From: CAIOSQ01 sp964434345
Lineage (GTDB): Bacteria; Pseudomonadota; Alphaproteobacteria; CACIAM-22H2
DNA length: 39,685 nucleotides
Direction: 5' to 3'
Assembly: GCA_964434345.1 (NCBI GenBank)
Contig: CAYSUY010000014.1
Location: 1-39,685 of the forward strand
Both the position numbers and the translations under genes were made by a program. Shown here piece by piece: positions 24,088 to 32,041 of this stretch. Positions within the stretch are counted from its first letter, which is position 1; every line of letters begins with the position of its first letter. The notes beneath the pieces were generated by a model. It did no database searches and had not been told where the DNA came from. It saw only the letters and a list, made by a program, of their open reading frames with translations.

Positions 24088-24878
24088 TGGCCAGCGGCGA
24101 CCCGGAGCCCATCGATCTCGCCAAGGCGCGGATCCTGGTCACGAACGACGACGGCATCGACGCGCCGGGCATCAAGCTGCTGGAAAAGGCGGCGCGCAAG
24201 CTGAGCCGCGATGTATGGGTCGTCGCGCCGGAGAGCGAGCAGAGCGCGGTCGCGCATGGCCTCACGATCCGCCGTCCGCTGCGTATCCGGGAAGTGGGCG
24301 AGCGTCGTTTCGCGGTCGACGGGACGCCGACCGACTGCGTTCTGCTGGCGATCGGCCACATCCTCAAGGATCGCAAGCCGACCATCTGCCTGTCCGGGGT
24401 CAATCGCGGCGGCAATCTCGGCGACGACGTGACGTATTCCGGTACGGTCGCCGCAGCCATGGAGGCGACGCTGCTCGGCGTTCCCGCGATCGCGTTCAGC
24501 CAGGTTTTTTCCAAGCGCGACGTCGTTCACTGGAAGACCGCCGAGACTTTCGTCCCGAAGGTCGCCCGCAATCTGGCGCGCATGGGGTGGCCGGCGAATG
24601 TTCTCATGAACGTCAATTTCCCGGATCGGCCGCCCGAGCGCGTGCGCGGCATCAAGGCGGTCGCGCAGGGGCGGCACAAGGTCGGCGACGAACTGATCGA
24701 GAACCAGGATCCGCGAGGACAGAGCTATTTCTGGATCGGCGCGATGCGCCAGCTCGAGCCGGATCGCGCCGGGACGGACCTTCACGCGGTCAGCGGCGGC
24801 TGGATCGCGGCGACACCGCTGCATCTCGACCTCACCCATGGCGAGACACTGGCGCGGATGGCCGGACTGATCGGATGA
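24084..24878 (+). CDS. surE: 5'/3'-nucleotidase SurE
   Basis: A 264-residue metal-dependent phosphatase acting on nucleoside monophosphates. The metal site residues are in VTNDDGIDAPG (Asp22-Asp23), PESEQSAV and SGVNRGGNLGDDVTYSGTV. VDGTPTDCV is also characteristic. The start at 24084 overlaps the serS stop; a second ATG follows immediately at 24087. It is coupled to pcm by an ATGA overlap, a very common SurE-Pcm pair linked to stationary-phase survival and protein repair. Confidence 0.97.
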   Translation: MMASGDPEPIDLAKARILVTNDDGIDAPGIKLLEKAARKLSRDVWVVAPESEQSAVAHGLTIRRPLRIREVGERRFAVDGTPTDCVLLAIGHILKDRKPTICLSGVNRGGNLGDDVTYSGTVAAAMEATLLGVPAIAFSQVFSKRDVVHWKTAETFVPKVARNLARMGWPANVLMNVNFPDRPPERVRGIKAVAQGRHKVGDELIENQDPRGQSYFWIGAMRQLEPDRAGTDLHAVSGGWIAATPLHLDLTHGETLARMAGLIG

Positions 24879-25558
24879 CGACGCCCAACCACAAGATCCG
24901 GCTGGTGATGGAGCTGCGCCGCGCCGGCGTGGTCGACACGCGGGTCCTGTCGGCGATGGAGCGCACGCCGCGCGAGGCATTCTGCCCGCCGCAATTTCTT
25001 GACCGCGCCTACGAGGACACCGCGCTTCCGATAGCCCATGGCCAGACCCTGAGCCAGCCGACCGTGGTCGGACTGATGACCCAGGCGATCGATCCCGGAC
25101 CGCGGCATAAGGTTCTCGAGGTCGGCACCGGGTCCGGATACCAGGGCGCGATATTGTCGCTGCTGTGCCGCCGTCTCTACACCATCGAACGCCATCGGCC
25201 ACTGCTTCGGGATGCGGAGCAGCGCTTTCGCGACCTGCGCCTCGCGAACGTCGTCACGCGCCATGGCGATGGATGGAAAGGCTGGCCGGAGCAGGCGCCC
25301 TTCGACCGGATCATCGTGACCGCGGCGCCGGGCGATGTGCCGGGCGCGCTGGTCGACCAGCTTGGCGAGGGCGGGATACTGGTCGTTCCCGTCGGGCGCG
25401 AAAAACGCAGCCAGTCGCTTGTCCGTGTCCGCAAGACCGCGTCGGGAACGGAGACCGAGGAACTCGCGGCCGTGCGGTTCGTGCCGATGCTGACGGGCGT
25501 GCCGACCTATGCGACGGACGATGTCGTTCCCGATGGTTCGCAGCGCAACCGTGCCTGA
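24875..25558 (+). CDS. pcm: protein-L-isoaspartate O-methyltransferase
   Basis: A 227-residue canonical PCMT that repairs isoaspartyl residues. The substrate motif AHGQTLSQPTVVGLMTQ (the GQTxSQP signature) and SAM motif VLEVGTGSGYQGAIL are intact, followed by RHGDGWKGWPEQAPFDRIIVTAA and GGILVVPVG. This contrasts with the divergent paralogue at 1262-1921. Its 3' end overlaps the likely start of the LytM lipoprotein gene, the usual surE-pcm-nlpD order. Confidence 0.96.
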   Translation: MTTPNHKIRLVMELRRAGVVDTRVLSAMERTPREAFCPPQFLDRAYEDTALPIAHGQTLSQPTVVGLMTQAIDPGPRHKVLEVGTGSGYQGAILSLLCRRLYTIERHRPLLRDAEQRFRDLRLANVVTRHGDGWKGWPEQAPFDRIIVTAAPGDVPGALVDQLGEGGILVVPVGREKRSQSLVRVRKTASGTETEELAAVRFVPMLTGVPTYATDDVVPDGSQRNRA

Positions 25559-26432
25559 GAGACGCACGGCGGCGCTGTCGCTGGGCCTTGCGTTGTGCCT
25601 GGTCGCCGCCTGCGCGCCGCGCGACGGGGGGCCGGCACCGGTCGCTGGCGGCCGTACTCCGCAAGCCGCGCGGCCGGGGGCGGCCCAAAATCCCCCGCGT
25701 CAGGCCGCCGCGCCACAATCGCCGGGCATCGCGATCGTCCAGTCAGGCGACACGCTGTATGCGATCGCACGCCGGGTCAACGTCCCGGTGCGAGCCCTGA
25801 TCGACGCGAACGGCCTGCGTCCGCCGTACACCGTCGTCGCCGGACAGCGTCTTCGTCTGCCCGTCACCGCACCTGCCATGGCCACGGCGCCCGGCGCGGA
25901 AGCCGCGCGCGATCGCACCGCGGAGCAGGCGCCGACGCAACCAGCCACCCCGTCGGGGATCGCGTCGTCCGCGGCGGCGCCGCTCCCTGCGGCTGCGCCG
26001 GCGCCTGCGCCAGCGCCCGATCCCGCGCCGCCCGCGCGGTCAGGGCGGTTCGCCTGGCCGGTGCGCGGCACGATCATGTCGGCCTTCGGAGCGAAGCCAG
26101 GTGGACTGCAGAACGATGGCATCAACATCGCGGCGCCGCGCGGCACGCCTGTCCGCGCGGCGGAACACGGCGTGGTCGTCTATGCGGGCAACGAGCTCAA
26201 GGGTTTCGGCAACCTGCTGCTGATCCGCCATGCCGATGGCTGGATGAGCGCTTACGCCCATCTCGACGAGGCGGTCGTGGCGCGTGGCGCACAGGTCCAG
26301 CGCGGACAGGTGATCGGCCAGGTCGGTCAGACCGGCGGCGTCGCGACACCGCAACTCCATTTCGAGTTGCGTCGCGGCGGCCGGGCCGTGGATCCGCAAA
26401 GCGTCCTGACGGCGACGCAGGCGGGATCCTAG
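25533..26432 (+). CDS. NlpD-like lipoprotein: LysM plus degenerate LytM (M23) domain
   Basis: An approximately 299-residue envelope protein. A signal peptide ends in a lipobox (LCLVAAC), followed by a Pro/Gln-rich stretch. A LysM glycan-binding domain follows (GIAIVQSGDTLYAIARRVNVPVRAL to VVAGQRLRLPV), then an Ala/Pro linker and a C-terminal M23 domain. The zinc ligands are changed: the HxxxD region reads NDGINIAAP and the HxH motif reads QLHFEL. The domain should therefore be inactive, as in E. coli NlpD, which activates an amidase. The gene position after surE and pcm fits NlpD. The start is uncertain: ATG 25509, ATG 25533 (chosen) and GTG 25551 all precede the signal peptide. Confidence 0.88.
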   Translation: MVRSATVPERRTAALSLGLALCLVAACAPRDGGPAPVAGGRTPQAARPGAAQNPPRQAAAPQSPGIAIVQSGDTLYAIARRVNVPVRALIDANGLRPPYTVVAGQRLRLPVTAPAMATAPGAEAARDRTAEQAPTQPATPSGIASSAAAPLPAAAPAPAPAPDPAPPARSGRFAWPVRGTIMSAFGAKPGGLQNDGINIAAPRGTPVRAAEHGVVVYAGNELKGFGNLLLIRHADGWMSAYAHLDEAVVARGAQVQRGQVIGQVGQTGGVATPQLHFELRRGGRAVDPQSVLTATQAGS

Positions 26433-26491
26433 CGCGTGATCGCCGGGGCGTGATCTCCGAAGACGTCGATCGCGCGATGTGACGCAAGCCT

Positions 26492-27346
26492 CTAGCCGAG
26501 CGTCTTGCCGAGACGGCCGGCGAGGTCCTGGATGAACTGCCAGGCCACGCGGCCCGACCGAGCGCCACGCGTGACCGACCATTCGACCGCCTCCGCATGC
26601 AGGCGCTCCACCGGCACATCGAGGCGATGCGCCGCGGCGTAGGCCTCGATCATCGCGAAGAACGTGTCCTGGTCGCAGGGGTGGAAGCCGAGCCAGAGAC
26701 CGAACCGGTCCGACAGCGAGACTTTCTCCTCGATCGCCTCGCCTGGATGGATCGCCGAGGATCTCTCGTTCTCGATCATGTCACGCTTCATCAGGTGGCG
26801 GCGGTTCGACGTCGCGTAGAACACCACGTTGTCGGGCCGCCCTTCGACGCCACCCTCGAGAACGGCTTTCAGCGACTTGTAGGCCGCGTCTTCCTGCTCG
26901 AAGGAAAGATCGTCACAGAACAGGACGAAGCGGCGCGGCGAGGCGCGCAGATGGCCAAGAAGCTGGGGCAGGGTGGGGATGTCCTCGCGGTGAATCTCGA
27001 CCAGCGCAAGCGCGCCTGGATGGCCGGCGTTAACCGCCGCATGCACCGATTTGACGAGCGAACTCTTGCCCATGCCGCGCGCGCCCCAGAGCAGCGCGTT
27101 GTTTGCCGGGAAACCAGCCGCGAAACGGCGCGTGTTGTCGAGGAGGATGTCGCGTTGACGCTCGACGCCGCGCAGCAGGGCGATGTCGACACGGTTGACG
27201 CGCGGGACGGGCGCGAGCCGTCCATCCGCATGCCAGACGAACGCATCCGCGCCGGACAGATCGATCGCGGGCGGGGATGAAGGCGCGGCGCGCTCGAGCG
27301 CGGTCGCGATCCGCTCCAGAAGGGCGACGAGCGTCGGGTCGGTCAT
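26492..27346 (-). CDS. AAA-type ATPase of the DUF815 family
   Basis: A 284-residue cytoplasmic P-loop ATPase. Walker A GARGMGKSSLVKS lies near residue 86, Walker B VLFCDDLSFE near 145, and the sensor region has FYATSNRRHLM. DUF815 proteins are widespread in alpha-, beta- and gammaproteobacteria with no settled function. The ATG at 27346 is family-typical (MTDPTLVALLERIATALE). A much longer open frame upstream on this strand is antisense to yajC and secD and was not used. It is convergent with the LytM lipoprotein gene and divergent from yajC, a recurring place for this gene in the class. Confidence 0.88.
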   Translation of the reverse strand: MTDPTLVALLERIATALERAAPSSPPAIDLSGADAFVWHADGRLAPVPRVNRVDIALLRGVERQRDILLDNTRRFAAGFPANNALLWGARGMGKSSLVKSVHAAVNAGHPGALALVEIHREDIPTLPQLLGHLRASPRRFVLFCDDLSFEQEDAAYKSLKAVLEGGVEGRPDNVVFYATSNRRHLMKRDMIENERSSAIHPGEAIEEKVSLSDRFGLWLGFHPCDQDTFFAMIEAYAAAHRLDVPVERLHAEAVEWSVTRGARSGRVAWQFIQDLAGRLGKTLG

Positions 27347-27384
27347 GGCGGCGGTCCGGTCGTGAAATGTGACGAAGGCCGCGG

Positions 27385-27414
27385 ACCGTAGAAGCTGGGC
27401 CCAGGCAGGGTCAA
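27385..27414 (-). promoter_or_regulatory. candidate promoter for the DUF815 ATPase
   Basis: On the minus strand TTGACC (27409-27414) and TACGGT (27385-27390) with an 18-base spacer, about 38 bases before the ATG at 27346. The -35 is identical to that of tRNA-Cys. Confidence 0.35.
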
Positions 27415-27433
27415 CCCTAAGCCCTTGCCGGCG

Positions 27434-27461
27434 TTGCAATCCAGGGGACGGCTTGTATAGT
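27434..27461 (+). promoter_or_regulatory. candidate promoter for yajC-secD-secF
   Basis: TTGCAA (27434-27439) and TATAGT (27456-27461) with a 16-base spacer. The predicted start near 27468 leaves a leader of about 100 bases before the yajC ATG. It lies in the 222-base region between divergent DUF815 and yajC. Confidence 0.5.
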
Positions 27462-27568
27462 CGCGCCGCCTTTCGGCGCCCGTCGCCGGAGGCTGTGCCG
27501 CACTGGCCTTTCCCCGGGCCGTCCACCGCACACGCCTTCCCCCGATCCGTAACGAGGAAACGTCGTCG

Positions 27569-28111
27569 ATGCTCATCTCCCCGGCTTATGCGCAGGCCGC
27601 CGACGGCGGCGCGTCGATGTTGGTGCAACTGGCGCCGCTGGTTCTCATTTTCATCGTCTTCTATTTCCTGCTGATCCGTCCGCAGCAGAAGAAGGTGAAG
27701 GAACAGCGGGCGATGCTCGATGCCGTGAAGCGCGGCGACACCGTCGTGATGTCCGGCGGCATGATCGGCAAGGTCGTCCATGTCGACGGCAACGAAATCG
27801 GTCTCGAACTGGCGCCCAATCTGCGCGTCAAGGCGATCAAAGGTATGATCGTCGAAGTGCGCGCGAAGGGCGAACCCGCTGCTGCTGGCGAGGCGAAGCC
27901 CGCCAAGCCGCGTGAAAAGGAAGAGGGCGCGTATTACAAGGCGCTCGGCATCAAGGCAGACGCGACCCAGGACGCGATCGAGGCCGCCTTCGAGGGCAAG
28001 GCCGGCGACGAAGCCGCTGCGGAGGCTCACGAGACGCTCAAGGATCCGGTGAAGCGCAAGCTCTACGATTCCCTCGGCCACGACGAATACGTCTCGCGCG
28101 TCAAATCCTGA
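27569..28111 (+). CDS. yajC: YajC with C-terminal J-domain-like extension
   Basis: A 180-residue protein; ordinary YajC is about 110. Residues 1-100 are normal YajC, accessory to SecDF. They comprise a membrane helix (about 18-36, VQLAPLVLIFIVFYFLLIRPQQKK) and a cytoplasmic beta domain (GDTVVMSGGMIGKVVHVDGNEIGLELAPNLRVK). After an Ala/Lys-rich linker (101-119), residues 121-174 match the ends of a DnaJ J-domain: AYYKALGIKADATQDAIEAAF (helix I and start of II) and AHETLKDPVKRKLYDSLGHDEY (helix III and IV). The middle, with the second half of helix II and the HPD tripeptide needed to stimulate DnaK, is missing. It is therefore a degenerate J-like module on the cytoplasmic face. Gene order yajC-secD-secF is standard. 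Confidence 0.92.
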   Translation: MLISPAYAQAADGGASMLVQLAPLVLIFIVFYFLLIRPQQKKVKEQRAMLDAVKRGDTVVMSGGMIGKVVHVDGNEIGLELAPNLRVKAIKGMIVEVRAKGEPAAAGEAKPAKPREKEEGAYYKALGIKADATQDAIEAAFEGKAGDEAAAEAHETLKDPVKRKLYDSLGHDEYVSRVKS

Positions 28112-28153
28112 CCGCGACCGGCCGCAACCCCTCCTATGGCGCGGTGATCGCCC

Positions 28154-29752
28154 ATGCTGTTTTTCGCGCGCTGGAAAGTCTGGACGATCAACGCGGTCTG
28201 CGCGCTCGGGATCCTTTTGTCGATCCCGGCCTTCCTGCCGCGCGACAGTATTGGCCTGCCATCCTGGTTTCCCTGGCGGCATGTAAATCTCGGTCTCGAC
28301 CTGCGCGGCGGATCGTACCTGCTGCTCGAGGTCGACATGCAGGCCGTGATCCGCGAGCGGCTCAACAACATCCGCGACTCGGTCCTGGTGCGGTTGCGCG
28401 GAACCGAAATCCGCTATTCCGGGCTCGCGATCCGTGGCCAAAGCGTCCAGCTCCAGTTGCGCGACCCTCAGCAGGGCCAGGAGGCCTTGCGGCTGCTGCG
28501 TGAACTCGCCCAGCCCGTGGCGACCGGCGCCTTCGGCGGATCGACCCCCGATCTCGTCGCGAATGCGACCCCCGATGGCCTCGTCACGCTCGAGCTGTCC
28601 GAGGTAGCGCTGCGCGACAAGGCGACCAAGACGATCGAGCAGTCGATGGAGATCGTCCGCCGGCGCCTGGATCCCGAGGGCATCCGCGAATTGCAGATCG
28701 CCCGTCAGGGCAATGCCCGGATCCTGGTCCAGCAGCCCGGGATCGACGACCTCGAGACCAGCAAGCGTCTCCTTGGGACGACCGCGAAGATGACCTTCCA
28801 TCTGCTGGACTCGACGGCCGACTGCAGCAGCGGCCGCGGTCCCGCCGGCGTGAACTGTCTGCCGGGAAGCGATTCGCGCGACGTGCAGCGGATCTACCCG
28901 GTGCGCCAGCGCGTCGAGGTCGACGGTGCGAACCTCACCGACGCACGTGCCGGAAACAACGCTCAGACCGGCGAGTGGGTGGTCAATTTCTCCTTCGATT
29001 CGATCGGCACCCGTCGCTTCGCGGACATCAGCCGGGCGAATGTGGGGCAACCCTTCGCGATCGTCCTCGACGGCAAGGTCCTCACGGCGCCGACCATCCG
29101 CGAGCCGATCACCGGCGGACGGGGCCAGATCAGCGGCAGTTTCACGGCGGGATCGGCCAACGAACTCGCCGTCCTGCTGCGCGCCGGCGCGCTGCCGGCG
29201 CCGCTGACGATCGTCGAGGAACGCACCGTGGGTCCCGATCTCGGTGCCGACGCGATTCGCGCCGGCGTCGTGTCGATCCTCGCCGGAGCGATCCTGGTCC
29301 TGATCTTCATCGTCTGGACCTATGGCCTGTTCGGTGCCTTCGCATGCATCGGTCTTGCGGCCAACCTCGCGCTCACGCTGGCGATCCTGAACCTGCTCGA
29401 GGCGACGCTGACCCTGCCCGGAATGGCCGGCGTTCTCCTCACCCTCGGTCTGTCGGTGGATGCGAACATCCTGATCAACGAGCGTATCCGCGAGGAAACG
29501 AAACTCGGAAAGACCCCGTTCGCCGCGATGGAGTCGGGGTTCAAACGGGCCTTCTCGACGATCGTCGACTCCAACTTGACCACGCTGATCAAGATGTTGC
29601 TGCTCTACGTGTTCGGCTCCGGACCGGTGAAGGGCTTCGCTGTCACCATCACATTCGGGATCATCACGTCGATGTTCACGGCCACGATCGTCGTGCGGTT
29701 GCTGATGGTCACCTGGCTGCGCTGGCGCAAGCGCAGCGCGCTTCCGGTCTGA
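28154..29752 (+). CDS. secD: protein translocase subunit SecD
   Basis: A 532-residue inner membrane protein that, with SecF, uses the proton gradient to help release secretory proteins on the periplasmic side. Family regions are in order: D1 VNLGLDLRGGSYLLLEVD, D2 IRRRLDPEGIRELQIARQG-type region (VRRRLDPEGIRELQIA), D4 LRAGALPAPLTIVEERTVGPDLG and D5 GVLLTLGLSVDANILINERIREE with the conserved Asp. Six helices are predicted, one at the N-terminus and five after residue 360. It follows yajC by 42 bases and precedes secF by 16. Confidence 0.98.
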   Translation: MLFFARWKVWTINAVCALGILLSIPAFLPRDSIGLPSWFPWRHVNLGLDLRGGSYLLLEVDMQAVIRERLNNIRDSVLVRLRGTEIRYSGLAIRGQSVQLQLRDPQQGQEALRLLRELAQPVATGAFGGSTPDLVANATPDGLVTLELSEVALRDKATKTIEQSMEIVRRRLDPEGIRELQIARQGNARILVQQPGIDDLETSKRLLGTTAKMTFHLLDSTADCSSGRGPAGVNCLPGSDSRDVQRIYPVRQRVEVDGANLTDARAGNNAQTGEWVVNFSFDSIGTRRFADISRANVGQPFAIVLDGKVLTAPTIREPITGGRGQISGSFTAGSANELAVLLRAGALPAPLTIVEERTVGPDLGADAIRAGVVSILAGAILVLIFIVWTYGLFGAFACIGLAANLALTLAILNLLEATLTLPGMAGVLLTLGLSVDANILINERIREETKLGKTPFAAMESGFKRAFSTIVDSNLTTLIKMLLLYVFGSGPVKGFAVTITFGIITSMFTATIVVRLLMVTWLRWRKRSALPV

Positions 29753-29768
29753 GGGGAGACGACGCGCC

Positions 29769-30812
29769 ATGCAACTCTTCCCGCGGCTTCGCCTCGTTCC
29801 GGACGGCACGCAGATCCAGTTCATGAAGGGCCGCTATGCCGGCCTGATCCTGTCGGCCGTGCTGTCGCTGCTTTCCGTCGTGCTCTATTTCGCACCGGGC
29901 CTCAATTACGGCATCGACTTCAAAGGCGGCATCGTGATCGAGGCGCGCGCGCCCGGCCCGGTCGAGTTTTCCACCCTGCGTCCGGCCCTGTCCGCCCTCA
30001 ACCTCGGACAGGTCGGGCTTCAGCAATTCGGCTCGCCGCAGGACGTGCTGATCCGACTGGAACGCCAGCGGGCCGATGTCGCGGAGCGCTGCCGCGCGAA
30101 GCGCCCGCCCGCGAACGACCAGGAGCGCCTGGCGCGTCAGCGCGCCGTCACCGAGGAAGAGGCGCAGCAATGTGCCGTCGAGGAGGTGCGCGCGTCGCTC
30201 GAGGCGTACCGCAGCGGGACCCAGGTCCGTCGCGTCGAGGCGGTGGGCGGTTCCGTCAGCCGCGAACTCTTCGTCAACGGCATGATGGCATTGGGATTCT
30301 CTCTGGTCGCCATGCTCGCCTATATCTGGTTCCGTTTCGAATGGCAGTTCGGCGTCGGCGCCGTGATCACGCTGCTGCTCGACGTCACGAAGGTCGTCGG
30401 CTTCTATGTGCTGACGGGGTTCCAGTTCAACCTCACCGCGATTGCGGCGATCCTCACGATCATGGGGTATTCGATCAACGACAAGGTCGTCGTCTATGAC
30501 CGCATGCGCGAGAACCTGCGCAAGTACAAGACGATGAACCTGCGCCAGCTGATCGATCTGTCGATCAACGAGACCCTCTCCCGCACGATCGGCACGTCGA
30601 TGGCGACATTCCTTGCGACGATCCCGCTCGCACTGTTCGGCGGCGAGGCACTCGAGGAATTCGCGATCACCATGTTGTTCGGAATCGTGCTCGCGACATC
30701 GTCGTCGATCTTCATCGCGGCGCCGATCCTGCTCTTCCTCGGGGAGGATAAGCTGCGTCGCGGTCCGCCCGCCGAGGATACGCAGGCAGCGGACGCAGCG
30801 CCCGTTCCCTGA
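29769..30812 (+). CDS. secF: protein translocase subunit SecF with enlarged periplasmic insert
   Basis: A 347-residue six-helix partner of SecD. GLNYGIDFKGGIVIEA (near 45-60), VRRVEAVGGSVSRELF (153-168) and LTAIAAILTIMGYSINDKVVVYDRMREN are SecF signatures. The segment between VLIRLE (about 93-98) and VRRVEAVG (153) is about 55 residues, longer than in most SecF. It is rich in Arg/Glu/Gln with Cys at about 108 and 135, which could form a disulfide in the periplasm. The usual VGP of this region is VGG. 29 bases separate it from the Mth938 gene. Confidence 0.97.
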   Translation: MQLFPRLRLVPDGTQIQFMKGRYAGLILSAVLSLLSVVLYFAPGLNYGIDFKGGIVIEARAPGPVEFSTLRPALSALNLGQVGLQQFGSPQDVLIRLERQRADVAERCRAKRPPANDQERLARQRAVTEEEAQQCAVEEVRASLEAYRSGTQVRRVEAVGGSVSRELFVNGMMALGFSLVAMLAYIWFRFEWQFGVGAVITLLLDVTKVVGFYVLTGFQFNLTAIAAILTIMGYSINDKVVVYDRMRENLRKYKTMNLRQLIDLSINETLSRTIGTSMATFLATIPLALFGGEALEEFAITMLFGIVLATSSSIFIAAPILLFLGEDKLRRGPPAEDTQAADAAPVP

Positions 30813-30841
30813 CGCAGGGCTGCGAGGGCAGGCGCCCAGCC

Positions 30842-31210
30842 GTGAGCCAGGATCCGCGCGCGACACGCCTTCTTGTCGACGCCTATGGCGGTGGGGGCTT
30901 CCGTGTCGCCGCGACGCGCCATGACGGCGCGGTTCTGATCGCGCGCGCTCGGCTCTGGCAACTGGGAGAACTCCGCCTCGCGGATATCGACGCGACGACG
31001 TTCGCGCCGATCTTCGAGGAGATGCCGGATACCGCGATCGTCCTGCTCGGCACAGGCCCCGGCATGCTGCCGCCCCCGAGCGGATTGCGGGGCGATCTCA
31101 AGGCGCGGGGCGCGGTCCTCGAAACAATGGCGACGGGCGCAGCCTGCCGGACATTCAATGTATTGAGCGGCGAGGGGCGGCTCGTCGCCGCGCTGCTGCT
31201 CGCCGTCTAG
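30842..31210 (+). CDS. Mth938 domain protein (NDUFAF3 homologue)
   Basis: A 122-residue DUF498 protein. The family is homologous to the human complex I assembly factor NDUFAF3 and is typically encoded after secF in alphaproteobacteria. Visible elements are DAYGGGGFRVAATRHDGAVLI near the N-terminus, TAIVLLGTGPGMLPPPSGLRGDL in the middle and ETMATGAACRTFNVLSGEGRLVAALLL at the end, all matching the family. The start is GTG at 30842. Likely part of the yajC-secD-secF transcript. A role in respiratory complex I assembly is inferred from the homologue, not shown by the sequence. Confidence 0.9.
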   Translation: MSQDPRATRLLVDAYGGGGFRVAATRHDGAVLIARARLWQLGELRLADIDATTFAPIFEEMPDTAIVLLGTGPGMLPPPSGLRGDLKARGAVLETMATGAACRTFNVLSGEGRLVAALLLAV

Positions 31211-31280
31211 GGGATCCCGCGCGCCGTCGGATGCGCGGACCACGCTCTCGCGCTTTGTCGTGTCGCGTGATCGACGTTCC

Positions 31281-31340
31281 GGGCGCTCCGCCCTCCGACA
31301 TTCACGCTGTCGGAAAGCGCCGGGAGCGGGCGGTACCCGC
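31281..31340. terminator. hairpins in the convergent gap, possible two-way terminator
   Basis: Two stem-loops lie between convergent genes. The first is GGCGCT/AGCGCC (31282-31287 with 31316-31321), nested around CCGACA/TGTCGG (31295-31300 with 31308-31313). The second is GGGCGG-TAC-CCGCCC, ending at 31341. There is no clear U tract on either strand, so termination is inferred from position. The 157-base region holds no gene. Confidence 0.35.
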
Positions 31341-31367
31341 CCCCGGCGTGGGAACCGATCGCGAGGC

Positions 31368-31970
31368 TCAGGACGACGCGAGATTCTGCGCGGCGACCAT
31401 GAAGTAGAGCATCGGGATCGAGAGCATCGTGTTCACGCGACTCGTGAGCATCGCGATGCGCGCGGCCGCCTTCTTCTCGTCGGCGCTCGCCTCGACGAGG
31501 CCCAGCGCCTTCTGCTGGTTCGGCCAGATCACGAACCAGACATTCGCGGCCATCACGAGCCCGAGCCACATCCCGATCCCGATCAGACGAGCGGCACCGG
31601 TGCCGGAGAAGGTCAGGGCAGACATGAGGTAGCCGTTGATCAGCGCGAGCAGAAGCCCGGTGACCACGGTCGCCAGGGCTGCCCAGCGGAACCAGAAGAG
31701 GGCTGTCGGCGCGATCACCTTCGAGACGGCAGGCTTCTGCTCGTCCGGGATCTTCGGCATCGACGGGATCTGCACGAAGTTGAAGTACCAGAGCAGGCCG
31801 ACCCACATGACGCCGGACACGACATGGAGCCAGCGGAAGAGGAATGCGAACCACCCGTGATCGAAATAGATGCTGCGCGTCAGCACCGCGAGCAGCAGGG
31901 CGATGATCGCGCCGTAAAGGACCGCGCGCTCGAGTTTGTCGAGCCCGAGCTTCGCCAGGATGTCTGCCAT
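31368..31970 (-). CDS. urate oxidase N-terminal-domain-like membrane protein (PuuD-like, no cytochrome c domain)
   Basis: A 200-residue membrane protein with helices at about 20-40, 45-70, 98-122, 130-155 and 175-200. Signatures are RWLHVVSGVMWVGLLWYFNFVQIP, WFRWAALATVVTG and IGIGMWLGLVMAANVWFVIWPNQQKALGL, which match the membrane half of PuuD-type urate oxidases. PuuD itself carries a C-terminal cytochrome c; here no CxxCH is present, so this is the stand-alone membrane form of unknown activity. Conserved His residues (for example in RWLHVV) could bind heme. The ATG at 31970 follows a good GGGAGG site and is preferred over a start 25 codons upstream. No purine genes are nearby. Confidence 0.85.
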   Translation of the reverse strand: MADILAKLGLDKLERAVLYGAIIALLLAVLTRSIYFDHGWFAFLFRWLHVVSGVMWVGLLWYFNFVQIPSMPKIPDEQKPAVSKVIAPTALFWFRWAALATVVTGLLLALINGYLMSALTFSGTGAARLIGIGMWLGLVMAANVWFVIWPNQQKALGLVEASADEKKAAARIAMLTSRVNTMLSIPMLYFMVAAQNLASS

Positions 31971-32041
31971 GACCGATACCTCCCTGTGACAATTTGTCTC
32001 TTGGACGCGTGGCAATCTAGCAGATGACGGCGCAGTCGCAA

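Noticed and set aside
27347..29824. Upstream extension of the DUF815 ATPase giving a 1110-codon frame opposite yajC and secD.
   Set aside because: The family starts at MTDPTLVALLE (27346); the extra part is antisense to clearly coding yajC and secD and shows no domain.
31368..31970. A true urate oxidase.
   Set aside because: The cytochrome c half is absent and no purine catabolism genes are in the window.
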